DNA from: CAZMZF01 sp964570765
GTDB lineage: Bacteria > Zixibacteria > MSB-5A5 > RBG-16-43-9
DNA length: 8,169 nt
Assembly: GCA_964570765.1 (NCBI GenBank)
Contig: CAZMZF010000049.1
Location: 1 to 8,169, forward strand
Direction: 5' to 3'
The position numbers were made by a program, and so were the translations under genes. A model generated the notes under the pieces. The model was not told the DNA's origin and searched no databases. It saw only the letters and a program-made list of their open reading frames with translations. Every line of letters begins with the position of its first letter. The stretch's first letter is position 1. This document shows positions 1 to 6,113 of the stretch, piece by piece.

Positions 1-69
1 CATTTCTACTTTGCTAAAACAGGACATTATTATATTGCGATTACATAAAAAAATAAAAAATGTTAGATG

Positions 70-90
70 TAAGACGTGAGACGGAAGACG
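70..90. repeat. Three tandem heptamers, left flank of palindrome block
   Basis: Three consecutive 7-mers (TAAGACG, TGAGACG, GAAGACG) are seen directly. A tract of the same length and similar sequence in the opposite orientation lies at 413-433, so the two tracts bracket the palindromic block. Their role is unknown; they could be the ends of a composite element or slippage-prone low-complexity DNA. Confidence 0.55.
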
Positions 91-121
91 GAAAATACTC
101 CAATTTCAGGAGTATTCGTAA

Positions 122-146
122 GGTAAGGCTTCAGCCTTGCTTAACC
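122..146. repeat. Small palindrome (AAGGC/GCCTT hairpin)
   Basis: AAGGC (125-129) and GCCTT (134-138) form a stem around a TTCA loop. Outer GGT (122-124) and ACC (144-146) can extend the pairing imperfectly. This is the first of six consecutive hairpins in the gene-free region before the secreted protein gene. No T-tract follows, so it does not look like a terminator. Confidence 0.5.
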
Positions 147-152
147 ACAAGA

Positions 153-174
153 GGGGTTCAAAGTTTTGAACTCC
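153..174. repeat. Near-perfect palindrome, 10-bp arms
   Basis: Arms 153-162 and 165-174 pair over ten positions, including one G-T pair at 155/172, around a 2-nt centre. The core is GTTCAAA/TTTGAAC. It has no T-tract and no neighbouring stop codon. It most likely belongs to the same family of short dispersed palindromes as its neighbours. Confidence 0.55.
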
Positions 175-214
175 TGCAAAACTGCTCAGTTGATCAGGGG
201 ACCAACAGAGAGCA

Positions 215-383
215 GAAGAAATCTTTACCCGGTATCCCCACCTTACCCAGAAGGTGGGGTTCGCACAACCCAGGTTGGGGGCAACCTGGGTTTACCGACG
301 AAAGAAACCTATGCCTGGTATCCCCGCCTTGCCCTCAAGGCGGGAATAGGTAACCCATCTTGGGGGCAAGATGGGTTTACCGA
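215..383. repeat. Tandem pair of 84-nt double-hairpin units
   Basis: Unit 1 (215-298) and unit 2 (300-383) align over their full length, from a GAA-rich lead through GGTATCCCC to TTTACCGA. Each unit holds two hairpins. In unit 1 these are 236-244/251-259 and 267-277/282-292; in unit 2 they are 323-331/336-344 and 352-362/367-377. The second hairpin of both units has a GGGG loop. Three stem positions differ between units with both partners changed: A240-T255 against G326-C341, G273-C286 against T358-A371, and G274-C285 against C359-G370. Pairing is therefore preserved although sequence is not. This fits a palindromic REP/MITE-like element or a structured RNA. Open frames across it are by-products and have no ribosome binding site. 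Confidence 0.8.
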
Positions 384-412
384 TTTTTGATTTTTCTCTT
401 TTTTCATCCAAT

Positions 413-433
413 ATTCGTCATTCGACATCCGTC
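413..433. repeat. Three tandem heptamers, right flank of palindrome block
   Basis: ATTCGTC, ATTCGAC and ATCCGTC are consecutive. Their reverse complement (GACGGAT, GTCGAAT, GACGAAT) resembles the GACGGAA-type heptamers at 70-90, giving an inverted flanking arrangement around the palindromes. Function unknown. Confidence 0.55.
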
Positions 434-451
434 ATTTTATTTTAAAAACCC

Positions 452-492
452 TTGACAATCCTTTATTTTTATTTATCATATTTCTGTATAAT
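452..492 (+). promoter_or_regulatory. Putative sigma-70-type promoter of the secreted repeat protein gene
   Basis: A perfect TTGACA (452-457) is followed after 16 nt by TATCAT (474-479), a plausible -35/-10 pair. A perfect TATAAT also lies at 487-492, but it is 29 nt from TTGACA and would need another, weaker -35. Either -10 would start transcription a short distance before the start codon at 520. The palindromic block lies upstream of this promoter, so it would not be part of this messenger RNA's leader. Confidence 0.45.
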
Positions 493-507
493 CAAGAAAC
501 TTAAGGG

Positions 508-515
508 AAGGAGGG
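508..515 (+). promoter_or_regulatory. Strong Shine-Dalgarno site (AAGGAGGG)
   Basis: AAGGAGGG lies 4 nt before the ATG at 520. It fixes that ATG as the start and agrees with the signal peptide that begins there. Confidence 0.75.
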
Positions 516-519
516 ACTT

Positions 520-2244
520 ATGCGTCCCATCTTTAAAGTTTTCTTTTCTAGCGTGGTATTATTGCTTTTCTCTTTTTTGCCACTCGTGTCTAATCAATCT
601 AATTCTGACTTTAACCTCAAGGGCTTCAGGAGAATGAACGGTATAATTGATGATTTTCTGGTAAATGATGATATTGGAACTGCAGATCAGTCTTCTCCAG
701 CTATTTCTAGGGACCCAGGTGGCAGTTTTATCATAACTTGGACAGACGAGCGCAGCGGTAAGTATAACATCTATGTTCAACGATATGACTTATTTGGTAC
801 TCCGTTAGACTCAAATTTCAAAGTGAGTGATCTGGCTGGAACGGGTCATCAGTGGCGACCTGCGATTACCATGAATGGTTCCAGTCGTTTTGTTATTTCT
901 TGGGAAGATGAACGTAACGGTAGTAGTAATCGCGATATATATGCCCAGAGATACGACTCCTTAGGTAATCCACTGGGCTCAAACTTCAAGGTCAATGATG
1001 ACGCTGGCAGTGCTATTCAGTACGCTTGTGCTGTGGATGGGGATCGCTCTAGCAACTTCATTATCACATGGAGCGATATACGGAACGGCAATTCAGACAT
1101 CTATGCTCAGAGATTTGACCCATCAGGTGCTCGCATAGGCACTAACTTTAGGGTGAACGATGATGTGGGAACTGCGGACCAGTACTATCCTGATGTTACT
1201 ATAGATAGCTCTGGGGACTTTGTTATCACTTGGACCGATTACCGCAATGCTAAGTACGAAACCTATGTTCAAAGATATGACTCCTCCGGCACTCCTTTAA
1301 GCTCTAACTTCAGAGTAAATGATCCCACAAGAAGCACGCATCAATTTTCTTTCCCGGCTATTGCTATGGATATTACTTCCAGCTTTATCATCACTTGGCA
1401 AACTGCTGGATGGGACATCTATGCACAAAGATTTGATCTTTCTGGTAACCCAATAGGATCAAATTTCAAGGTTAATAGCTATGTTGGACCTACGTACCAG
1501 GGCAATCCTGATATTTCAATGGATTACTTCGGCAATTTTGTAATTACCTGGGAAACTTTTAACTACCTAAACAATTACTCTGACATCTATGCTCAAAGAT
1601 TTGACAGCTCCGGTACTCTCCTTGGTTCTTACTTCAAGGTTAATGATGATACTGGAACCGCAGCACAAGTCGAGCCTGCTATTGCTATGGATGGCTCAGG
1701 AAACTTTGTTATCGCTTGGCAGGATTACCGTTATCTTAATGCTGATATTTATGTTCAGAGATATGACTCTATTGGTACGTCCTTGAACTCGAATTTCAAG
1801 ACAAATCATGATGTTATATTTACTGCTGAACAGCACTCTCCAGCTACTTCCATGGATGGCTTTGGTAATTTCTTGGTGACCTGGAAAGAGTTTCGAAGTA
1901 GTAATTGGGACGTCTATGCGCAGAGATTCAATTCCAGTGGTACACCTATAGGTTTGAATTTCAAAGCAAACGATAACCCTATACTCGGATCCTACTTTGA
2001 GCCAAATATCGCTGCGGATAACTATGGAAATTTTGTAATTACTTGGAACACAGGTGACCGAATCTATGCTCAGAGATACAATTCTTTAGGCTCTCCCATA
2101 GGCTTTAACTTCAGGGTTGATGATGACAGTGGATATGGCCAGAGAGAGTTTCCTAGTGTTGCTATGGATGGTTCTGGCAATTTTATCATCACATGGCAGG
2201 ATAGCCCGAGATGGAAGCCTAGATATCTATGCCCAAAGGTATAA
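520..2244 (+). CDS. Secreted tandem-repeat (beta-propeller-like) protein, N-terminal part, frameshifted
   Basis: This is the larger part of a secreted protein; no enzymatic function is recognised. Residues 1-25 are a Sec-type signal peptide (basic MRPIFK start, then a Phe/Leu/Val-rich core ending near LVS). From about residue 46 a unit of about 53 residues repeats. It has the pattern PxIAMDxxGNFVITWxDxRxxxxDIYAQRYDxxGxPxGxNFKVND and four probable beta strands, as in a propeller blade. Ten units start before the break. The frame is lost inside unit 10, after 'ITWQDS', and the last 11 residues (PRWKPRYLCPKV-like tail) do not fit the repeat. Removing one C from 2205-2207 restores the unit and joins it to the frame ending at 3085, giving 854 residues. 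The start is supported by AAGGAGGG. A binding or adhesive role outside the cell is inference. An indel in the assembly is as likely as a real mutation. Confidence 0.85.
   Translation: MRPIFKVFFSSVVLLLFSFLPLVSNQSNSDFNLKGFRRMNGIIDDFLVNDDIGTADQSSPAISRDPGGSFIITWTDERSGKYNIYVQRYDLFGTPLDSNFKVSDLAGTGHQWRPAITMNGSSRFVISWEDERNGSSNRDIYAQRYDSLGNPLGSNFKVNDDAGSAIQYACAVDGDRSSNFIITWSDIRNGNSDIYAQRFDPSGARIGTNFRVNDDVGTADQYYPDVTIDSSGDFVITWTDYRNAKYETYVQRYDSSGTPLSSNFRVNDPTRSTHQFSFPAIAMDITSSFIITWQTAGWDIYAQRFDLSGNPIGSNFKVNSYVGPTYQGNPDISMDYFGNFVITWETFNYLNNYSDIYAQRFDSSGTLLGSYFKVNDDTGTAAQVEPAIAMDGSGNFVIAWQDYRYLNADIYVQRYDSIGTSLNSNFKTNHDVIFTAEQHSPATSMDGFGNFLVTWKEFRSSNWDVYAQRFNSSGTPIGLNFKANDNPILGSYFEPNIAADNYGNFVITWNTGDRIYAQRYNSLGSPIGFNFRVDDDSGYGQREFPSVAMDGSGNFIITWQDSPRWKPRYLCPKV
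2203..2209 (+). other. Single-base frameshift site (extra C in CCC)
   Basis: The upstream frame reads AGC-CCG-AGA; the frame that continues the repeat reads CGA from 2207. Dropping one C of 2205-2207 yields ...ITWQDSRDGSLDIYAQRYN, which matches the other repeat units exactly in spacing. No slippery heptamer or stop-codon stimulator of a known programmed type is visible, so an indel mutation or sequence error is favoured. Confidence 0.85.
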
Positions 2245-3085
2245 CATCCAGGGCATTCCCCTAGGTGTTAATTTTAGAGTCAATAACGATATCGGCAATG
2301 CCTTTCAGTTTTCGGCAGCTGTTGCCTCTGATCCAGATGGCAATTTTGTTATCACTTGGCGAGATGACCGCATAGGTTTGCCTGAAATTTATGCTCAGAG
2401 ATATAACTACTCAGGAACTCCTGTCGGTTTTCCAAATTTTCCAGTAAGTCTTTCAGGAGTTGGTTATTCTTCCGATATCGCTATGGATAGTTATGGTAAC
2501 TTTATTATTACGTGGGAAGGCATAATAAATGGTAGCGTTACTGGCATCTATGCTCAAAGGTATAGCTCTGAAGGTAGTGCCGTGGGTTCGAGCTTTAAAG
2601 TCAGTGACCATACAGCAACTGTTGACCAGAGGGAACCAGATATCGCTATTGACAACTCTGGCAAGTTTGTGATTACATGGTATGATGATAGCTGCAATGT
2701 ATACGCCCAAAGATACGATTCATCTGGTGCTGCTATCGGGAAAAACTACTTAGTTCCTAATTCACTATATGCTTCTTTTGCTCAACAACTACCATCAGTT
2801 GCTACTAATGGCGCTAAAATCTATTATACTTGGCAGGATAATCGCAGAGGCAACTGGGATATTTATGCCAAGAGTATGTATTTTTTACGTGGAAATGTTA
2901 ACGGTGATGGTAAGGTTTCGTTGTCGGATGTAGTTTATCTAATAAATTATCTTTTCAAATTTGGGCCTGAGCCTATTCCTGAGTTAGGGGTGGGGGATGC
3001 TAATTGTGATGGTAAAGTATCTATTTCGGATATAGTTTGTCTTATTAATTACCTTTTCAAATTTGGTCCTCCACCCTGTCCGTAA
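2207..3085 (+). CDS. C-terminal part of the secreted repeat protein with dockerin-like tail
   Basis: This is the continuation of the gene that starts at 520, in another frame because of the extra C near 2206. It completes repeat 10 and adds repeats 11-14 (ITW motifs followed by IYAQRYN/IYAQRYS/VYAQRYD/IYAKSMY). It ends in a dockerin-type-I-like domain at nt 2888-3082, residues about 790-854 of the repaired protein. That domain has two calcium loops: NVNGDGKVSLSD, with N792, N794, D796 and D803 in loop positions 1, 3, 5 and 12, and DANCDGKVSISD. Each loop is followed by a LINYLFKFG helix and a Pro-rich linker or end. The open frame runs back to an ATG at 2117, but 2117-2206 there encodes non-repeat sequence, so that ATG is not a credible start. 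Alone, this part has no signal peptide. The tail may anchor the protein or bind a cohesin-like partner; that is inference, and no cohesin is seen here. Confidence 0.8.
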   Translation, partial: RDGSLDIYAQRYNIQGIPLGVNFRVNNDIGNAFQFSAAVASDPDGNFVITWRDDRIGLPEIYAQRYNYSGTPVGFPNFPVSLSGVGYSSDIAMDSYGNFIITWEGIINGSVTGIYAQRYSSEGSAVGSSFKVSDHTATVDQREPDIAIDNSGKFVITWYDDSCNVYAQRYDSSGAAIGKNYLVPNSLYASFAQQLPSVATNGAKIYYTWQDNRRGNWDIYAKSMYFLRGNVNGDGKVSLSDVVYLINYLFKFGPEPIPELGVGDANCDGKVSISDIVCLINYLFKFGPPPCP

Positions 3086-3108
3086 TCTGAGCGTGGTAAA
3101 TCAAACAT

Positions 3109-3155
3109 GTGTAGAGGGCAGGTTTTAAACCTGCCTATACTGTCTGTTCGTTTTT
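3109..3155 (+). terminator. Stem-loop with trailing T-tract after the repeat protein gene
   Basis: GGCAGG (3117-3122) pairs with CCTGCC (3130-3135). The palindrome extends to 9-bp arms around position 3126, and GTGTA (3109-3113) can pair with TATAC (3136-3140). A run of five T follows, but only after about ten bases, so it is an imperfect intrinsic terminator. It lies about 25 bp after the stop at 3085. It may equally be one more member of the dispersed palindromes. Confidence 0.4.
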
Positions 3156-3157
3156 CA

Positions 3158-3243
3158 TAGGGGAGGGGTTTATCCCCTCCCTCTTTTCGGGAGCCCATCC
3201 CAAAAAATCTGGATTTAGCGTAGCTCAACAAGGGGCTCCCCTA
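3158..3243. repeat. Element of about 86 bp with inverted ends and internal hairpins
   Basis: Ends TAGGGGAG (3158-3165) and CTCCCCTA (3236-3243) are perfect 8-bp inverted repeats. Inside, GGGAGGGG (3161-3168) pairs with CCCCTCCC (3174-3181) around TTTAT and is followed by CTCTTTT, so it could also terminate transcription. A second pair is GGGAGCCC (3189-3196) with GGGCTCCC (3233-3240). The layout resembles a small non-autonomous palindromic element. No coding sequence is present. Confidence 0.55.
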
Positions 3244-3269
3244 CAAAACTTTTTAACCCTGAATCACTT

Positions 3270-3320
3270 CCTACGGGCGAACACATCCAAAATGGATCCG
3301 TAGGATAGGTTCGCCCCTAC
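3270..3320. repeat. Palindromic element with competing stems
   Basis: GGGCGAAC (3275-3282) pairs with GTTCGCCC (3309-3316). CCTACGG (3270-3276) pairs alternatively with CCGTAGG (3298-3304). An inner ATCCA/TGGAT hairpin (3285-3289/3293-3297) fits either fold. The 'taggttcgcccctac' style of end resembles short repeats often seen between genes of uncultured bacteria; that last point is from memory. Confidence 0.55.
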
Positions 3321-3328
3321 AGATTTTG

Positions 3329-3354
3329 GCGACCCTGAAAGGATCGCACTACGA
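3329..3354. repeat. Short palindromic element related to one inside the GT4 gene
   Basis: GCGACCCT (3329-3336) and AGGATCGC (3340-3347) form a stem with one mismatch around GAA. The 10-mer GCGACCCTGA (3329-3338) recurs exactly at 7192-7201. The 11-mer TCGCACTACGA (3344-3354) recurs as its reverse complement at 7185-7195, inside a coding sequence. Confidence 0.55.
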
Positions 3355-3369
3355 TTTAGTCAGATTCAA

Positions 3370-3423
3370 TTTATCGAACCGAACTCTTTTTTATCGAACA
3401 GCCAATCGCAAATAGCCAATCGC
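3370..3423. repeat. Two pairs of short direct repeats
   Basis: TTTATCGAAC occurs exactly at 3370-3379 and 3390-3399. AGCCAATCGC occurs at 3400-3409 and 3414-3423. They sit about 80-130 bp before the radical SAM gene. They could be operator-like half sites or degenerate repeat DNA; nothing else supports a regulatory role. The rest of the 3086-3499 spacer holds only the palindromes listed separately and an AT-rich stretch before 3500. Confidence 0.4.
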
Positions 3424-3499
3424 GAACCAACAAACCCCTTGTATTTTCAGCAATCTGAAGTTAAATTGATTTGATTTATTTTTATTTTAGAGGTAATTG

Positions 3500-5275
3500 A
3501 TGTTCGATTTGATTTTACTCCATCCGCCCAGCGTATATGATTTCCGCAAGCGCTCGATTATGTTTGGGCCCATAAGTGACGTTATTCCTTCTACTCCGGT
3601 ATTTGATATGTATCCACTTGGATTTGTCTCCCTTTACTCCTATTTAACTCACAAGAATTTAAAGGTCAGGATAATAAATTTAGCTGTAAAGATGCTTTCC
3701 AGTCCGGATTATGATGTAGAAAAGGAGATAAAAAATTTAAACAGTTTAGCCTTCGGAATAGATTTACACTGGCTCCCTCATTCTCAGGGAGGACTGGAGA
3801 TTGCCAGGCTCATAAAAAAATACCATCCGGAGGCAAAAGTCATATTCGGAGGACTATCTGCAACTTACTTTCATAAAGAGCTTATTCTTTATCCGCAGGT
3901 CGATTTTGTGATAAGGGGGGATTCAGCTGAGAATCCTCTGTTCAGATTAATTCAGGCACTCAAAGGAAAAGAAGGATTATTCTCCGTGCCAAATCTGACC
4001 TACAAGGATAAAAAAAATGAGGTGCGGATAAACTCTTTAAGTTTCATTCCTGAAAACTTAAATGGCGTTGGGTTGGATTACCCTCATCTGATAAGAGCAA
4101 TTTTAAGAGACAAAGACCTCTTGGGTTATTTCCCTTTTTACGATTGGGGAAGATACCCTATCACCGCTATCTTTACCTGCAAGGGGTGTACTCAAAACTG
4201 CACTTCCTGTGGTGGCTCTTCCTTTGCCTATTCCAATTTCTATCTAAGAGATAAGCCAGCTTTCAGAGATCCGGAGTTAGTGGTTAAAGACCTGAAGAAG
4301 ATCTCCTTTTTCTTCAAGGGACCAATTTTCCTCTTAGGAGACCTGCTTCAGCCAGGAGAAAGCTATGCTTACCAGATTTTGAGCCTGCTCAAAAAAACAA
4401 AGATAAAAAATCAGGTGGTGATAGAATTCTTTGATATCCCCCCTGAAAAATTTTTATATCAGGTAGCTCAAACCATCCCAAATTTCAATATCCAGATCTC
4501 AGCCGAATCCCACGACCCACTGGTCCGATCTTCTTTTCAGAGAAATTATGATAATTCTGCTCTGGAAAAATTTATTGAACATTCTTTAAAAGCTAACTGT
4601 AGAAAATTCGACCTTTTCTTTATGATCGGGCTTCCCCATCAGACCTATGACTCTGTGTTAGAGACTATAAAATACTGCGATTATCTTTTAGATAAATTTA
4701 ATTCTCAAAAAAGGCTTTTCCCTTATATCTCGCCCTTAGCTCCTTTTCTTGACCCGGGCAGTCTAATTTTTGAAAATCCTGAAAAATACGGATATAAGCT
4801 CATATTTCGAACCTTGGAGGAACATAGAAAAGCCTTAGAAAGCCCCAGCTGGAGGTATATGCTCAATTACCAGACCGAATGGATGAGCCGGGAGGAAATA
4901 GTCTCTAGCACCTATGATGCCGCATCTAAAATGAATTATATTAAATATAAACACAATCTGCTCCATGAGAAAACATATAGACAGATAGAAAATAGAATAA
5001 GAACAGCGGTTTTGGTAATGAGAAAAATTGACAGAATAATCGAAGAGGGGAATAACATATCCGACTTTGGATCCGTAGGAGACGAAGCTGAGCTCAAAAA
5101 ACTTAAAGAACAAACAGATTTAACCTGTGGTTCAACCCTCTGCGAAAAGAGCGAATTAGAATGGCCCCTACGTTTTTTCCAGGGAAATTTGCAGAAGTGG
5201 ATGTTAAAATATGCTTTTTATTTTCTAACTATGCTTAATTTTTTACGAAGACCTTTCTCCAGACATAAAAGATAA
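3500..5275 (+). CDS. B12-binding-type radical SAM protein
   Basis: The predicted enzyme is cytosolic, cleaves S-adenosylmethionine with a [4Fe-4S] cluster, and probably carries a cobalamin-binding N-terminus; substrate unknown. Residues 1-165 form a Rossmann-like B12-type domain (DLILLHPPS start, YPLGFVSLYSYL, VIFGGLSATYFHKEL, VDFVIRGDSAENPLF). No DxHxxG cobalamin-ligand motif is visible, as in many of this class. The radical SAM motif CX3CX2C is C230, C234 and C237 (GCTQNCTSC), with an extra C227. IQISAESHDPLVR and FFMIGLPHQTYDS (after residue 330) fit the later strands of the barrel. The C-terminus has C543/C548 and a hydrophobic, basic tail. Whole-length features recall the family named after archaeal Ta0216, by memory only. 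I chose the ATG at 3500, with AGAGGT 5 nt upstream; a TTG at 3497 directly precedes it. The 3' end overlaps the convergent gene by 41 bp. A weak TTGTAT-16-TTAAAT promoter (3439-3466) is possible. Confidence 0.85.
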   Translation: MFDLILLHPPSVYDFRKRSIMFGPISDVIPSTPVFDMYPLGFVSLYSYLTHKNLKVRIINLAVKMLSSPDYDVEKEIKNLNSLAFGIDLHWLPHSQGGLEIARLIKKYHPEAKVIFGGLSATYFHKELILYPQVDFVIRGDSAENPLFRLIQALKGKEGLFSVPNLTYKDKKNEVRINSLSFIPENLNGVGLDYPHLIRAILRDKDLLGYFPFYDWGRYPITAIFTCKGCTQNCTSCGGSSFAYSNFYLRDKPAFRDPELVVKDLKKISFFFKGPIFLLGDLLQPGESYAYQILSLLKKTKIKNQVVIEFFDIPPEKFLYQVAQTIPNFNIQISAESHDPLVRSSFQRNYDNSALEKFIEHSLKANCRKFDLFFMIGLPHQTYDSVLETIKYCDYLLDKFNSQKRLFPYISPLAPFLDPGSLIFENPEKYGYKLIFRTLEEHRKALESPSWRYMLNYQTEWMSREEIVSSTYDAASKMNYIKYKHNLLHEKTYRQIENRIRTAVLVMRKIDRIIEEGNNISDFGSVGDEAELKKLKEQTDLTCGSTLCEKSELEWPLRFFQGNLQKWMLKYAFYFLTMLNFLRRPFSRHKR

Positions 5276-6110
5276 TCCTGACTAAAGCAGTTAAGAGAAA
5301 GAGCACTCCAGACAAATAAACTAAAATCTTATTGAAAACTCCTTTTTTGTATTTAAAGAGAAATCCGAAAAAACTCAAATGAGCAGATGCTATCATCTCG
5401 GGTTTAACCTTCTGAGTTGAGCCTCCTTTATAATGAAAAGTTTTAGCATCAGGGAAAAAATAAAGTTTCCCTCCACTCTTTTTTATCCGGTAACATAAAT
5501 CCACATCATTAAAAAAGATTGGAAAATTTTCATCTAAAACCCCTACCTCTTCCAATATCTTTCGAGGCAGAAGAAGGCAGGAGCCCATCGGCTGGTCAAC
5601 CTCCCTTACAGATTGAAAATCGAAATATCCCATCCTCCATCTGCCAAAAATTTTACTCTTGGGGAAAAGAAAACTCAAACCTGAAATCTCCCAGAAGAGA
5701 ATTGAAAAATCCGGGAACTCCCTACAAGAAGGCTGAATGGTGCCATTTAGATTCAAAAGCTGGGGTCCCAGACCATCAATATCTGTATGCTTCTCCATAA
5801 AATCAAGCATTAGTTGAAGGCATTTTTCTTTCAACTCCACATCCGGGTTTAAAAGTAAAATATACTCACCTCTGGCAATTTCCATCCCTTGATTATTCCC
5901 CTTGGCATACCCCAAATTTTTCTGATTGCAGATCAGTTTTACCTCAGATTTGAATTCATTAATTATTTTTACAGTCTCATCCTGAGAAGCATTATCTATC
6001 AATATCACCTCAAAATCTATAGAGCCTTTTGAACTAAAAATAGATTTCAGACAGCTTTTGATAAACTCTTCACTGTTCCAGGTAACGATGATAATAGAAA
6101 GTAAAAGCAT
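5235..6110 (-). CDS. GT2-family glycosyltransferase, rhamnosyltransferase-like
   Basis: The predicted inverting glycosyltransferase moves a sugar from a nucleotide-sugar donor to a growing surface glycan at the inner face of the membrane. The GT-A fold signature is clear: LSIIIVTWNSEEF at the N-terminus, VILIDNASQD (D39), NLGYAKGNNQG (65-75), and NPD (88-90) in place of the metal-binding DxD. Acceptor-side motifs follow: MGSCLL (175-180), FFNDVDLCYRIKKSGG with ND at 201-202 near the catalytic-base position, and FHYKGGST around H226. Residues 261-284 look like one membrane segment with a basic tail. At 291 residues it has the usual length of the WbbL/rhamnosyltransferase-like group, but sugar specificity cannot be read. 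AAGGA lies 7 nt before the ATG, inside the end of the upstream gene, which stops 3 nt before it; translational coupling is likely. It is the last gene of the minus-strand unit. Confidence 0.88.
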   Translation of the reverse strand: MLLLSIIIVTWNSEEFIKSCLKSIFSSKGSIDFEVILIDNASQDETVKIINEFKSEVKLICNQKNLGYAKGNNQGMEIARGEYILLLNPDVELKEKCLQLMLDFMEKHTDIDGLGPQLLNLNGTIQPSCREFPDFSILFWEISGLSFLFPKSKIFGRWRMGYFDFQSVREVDQPMGSCLLLPRKILEEVGVLDENFPIFFNDVDLCYRIKKSGGKLYFFPDAKTFHYKGGSTQKVKPEMIASAHLSFFGFLFKYKKGVFNKILVYLSGVLFLLTALVRIIFYVWRKVFVKN

Positions 6111-6113
6111 AAG

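Noticed and set aside
215..383. CRISPR array
   Set aside because: There are only two units of 84 nt with no unique spacers, and the repeat itself varies between copies. No cas gene is present.
60..390. Two overlapping open frames of 97 and 74 codons across the first spacer
   Set aside because: They run through the palindromic units, lack a Shine-Dalgarno site, and their sequence (GGxxNPGWGQPGFTDE-like, repeated) only reflects the hairpin DNA.
452..492. TTGACA paired with TATAAT at 487-492 as one promoter
   Set aside because: The spacing is 29 nt, far from the usual 16-18; TATCAT at 474-479 fits better.
2117..2206. ATG at 2117 as start of a separate second gene
   Set aside because: The residues encoded here do not match the repeat, whereas the other frame does; there is also no signal peptide or ribosome binding site.
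2200..2244. Programmed ribosomal frameshift
   Set aside because: The AGCCCGAGA context is not a known slippery site, and no stop codon or clear stimulator structure sits at the shift point. An indel is simpler.
3049..3231. 60-codon minus-strand open frame
   Set aside because: It overlaps the end of the repeat gene and the palindromes, and shows no protein-like features or ribosome binding site.
5519..5800. Plus-strand open frame of 93 codons inside the GT2 gene
   Set aside because: It is antisense to a well-supported glycosyltransferase, with composition expected of a shadow frame.
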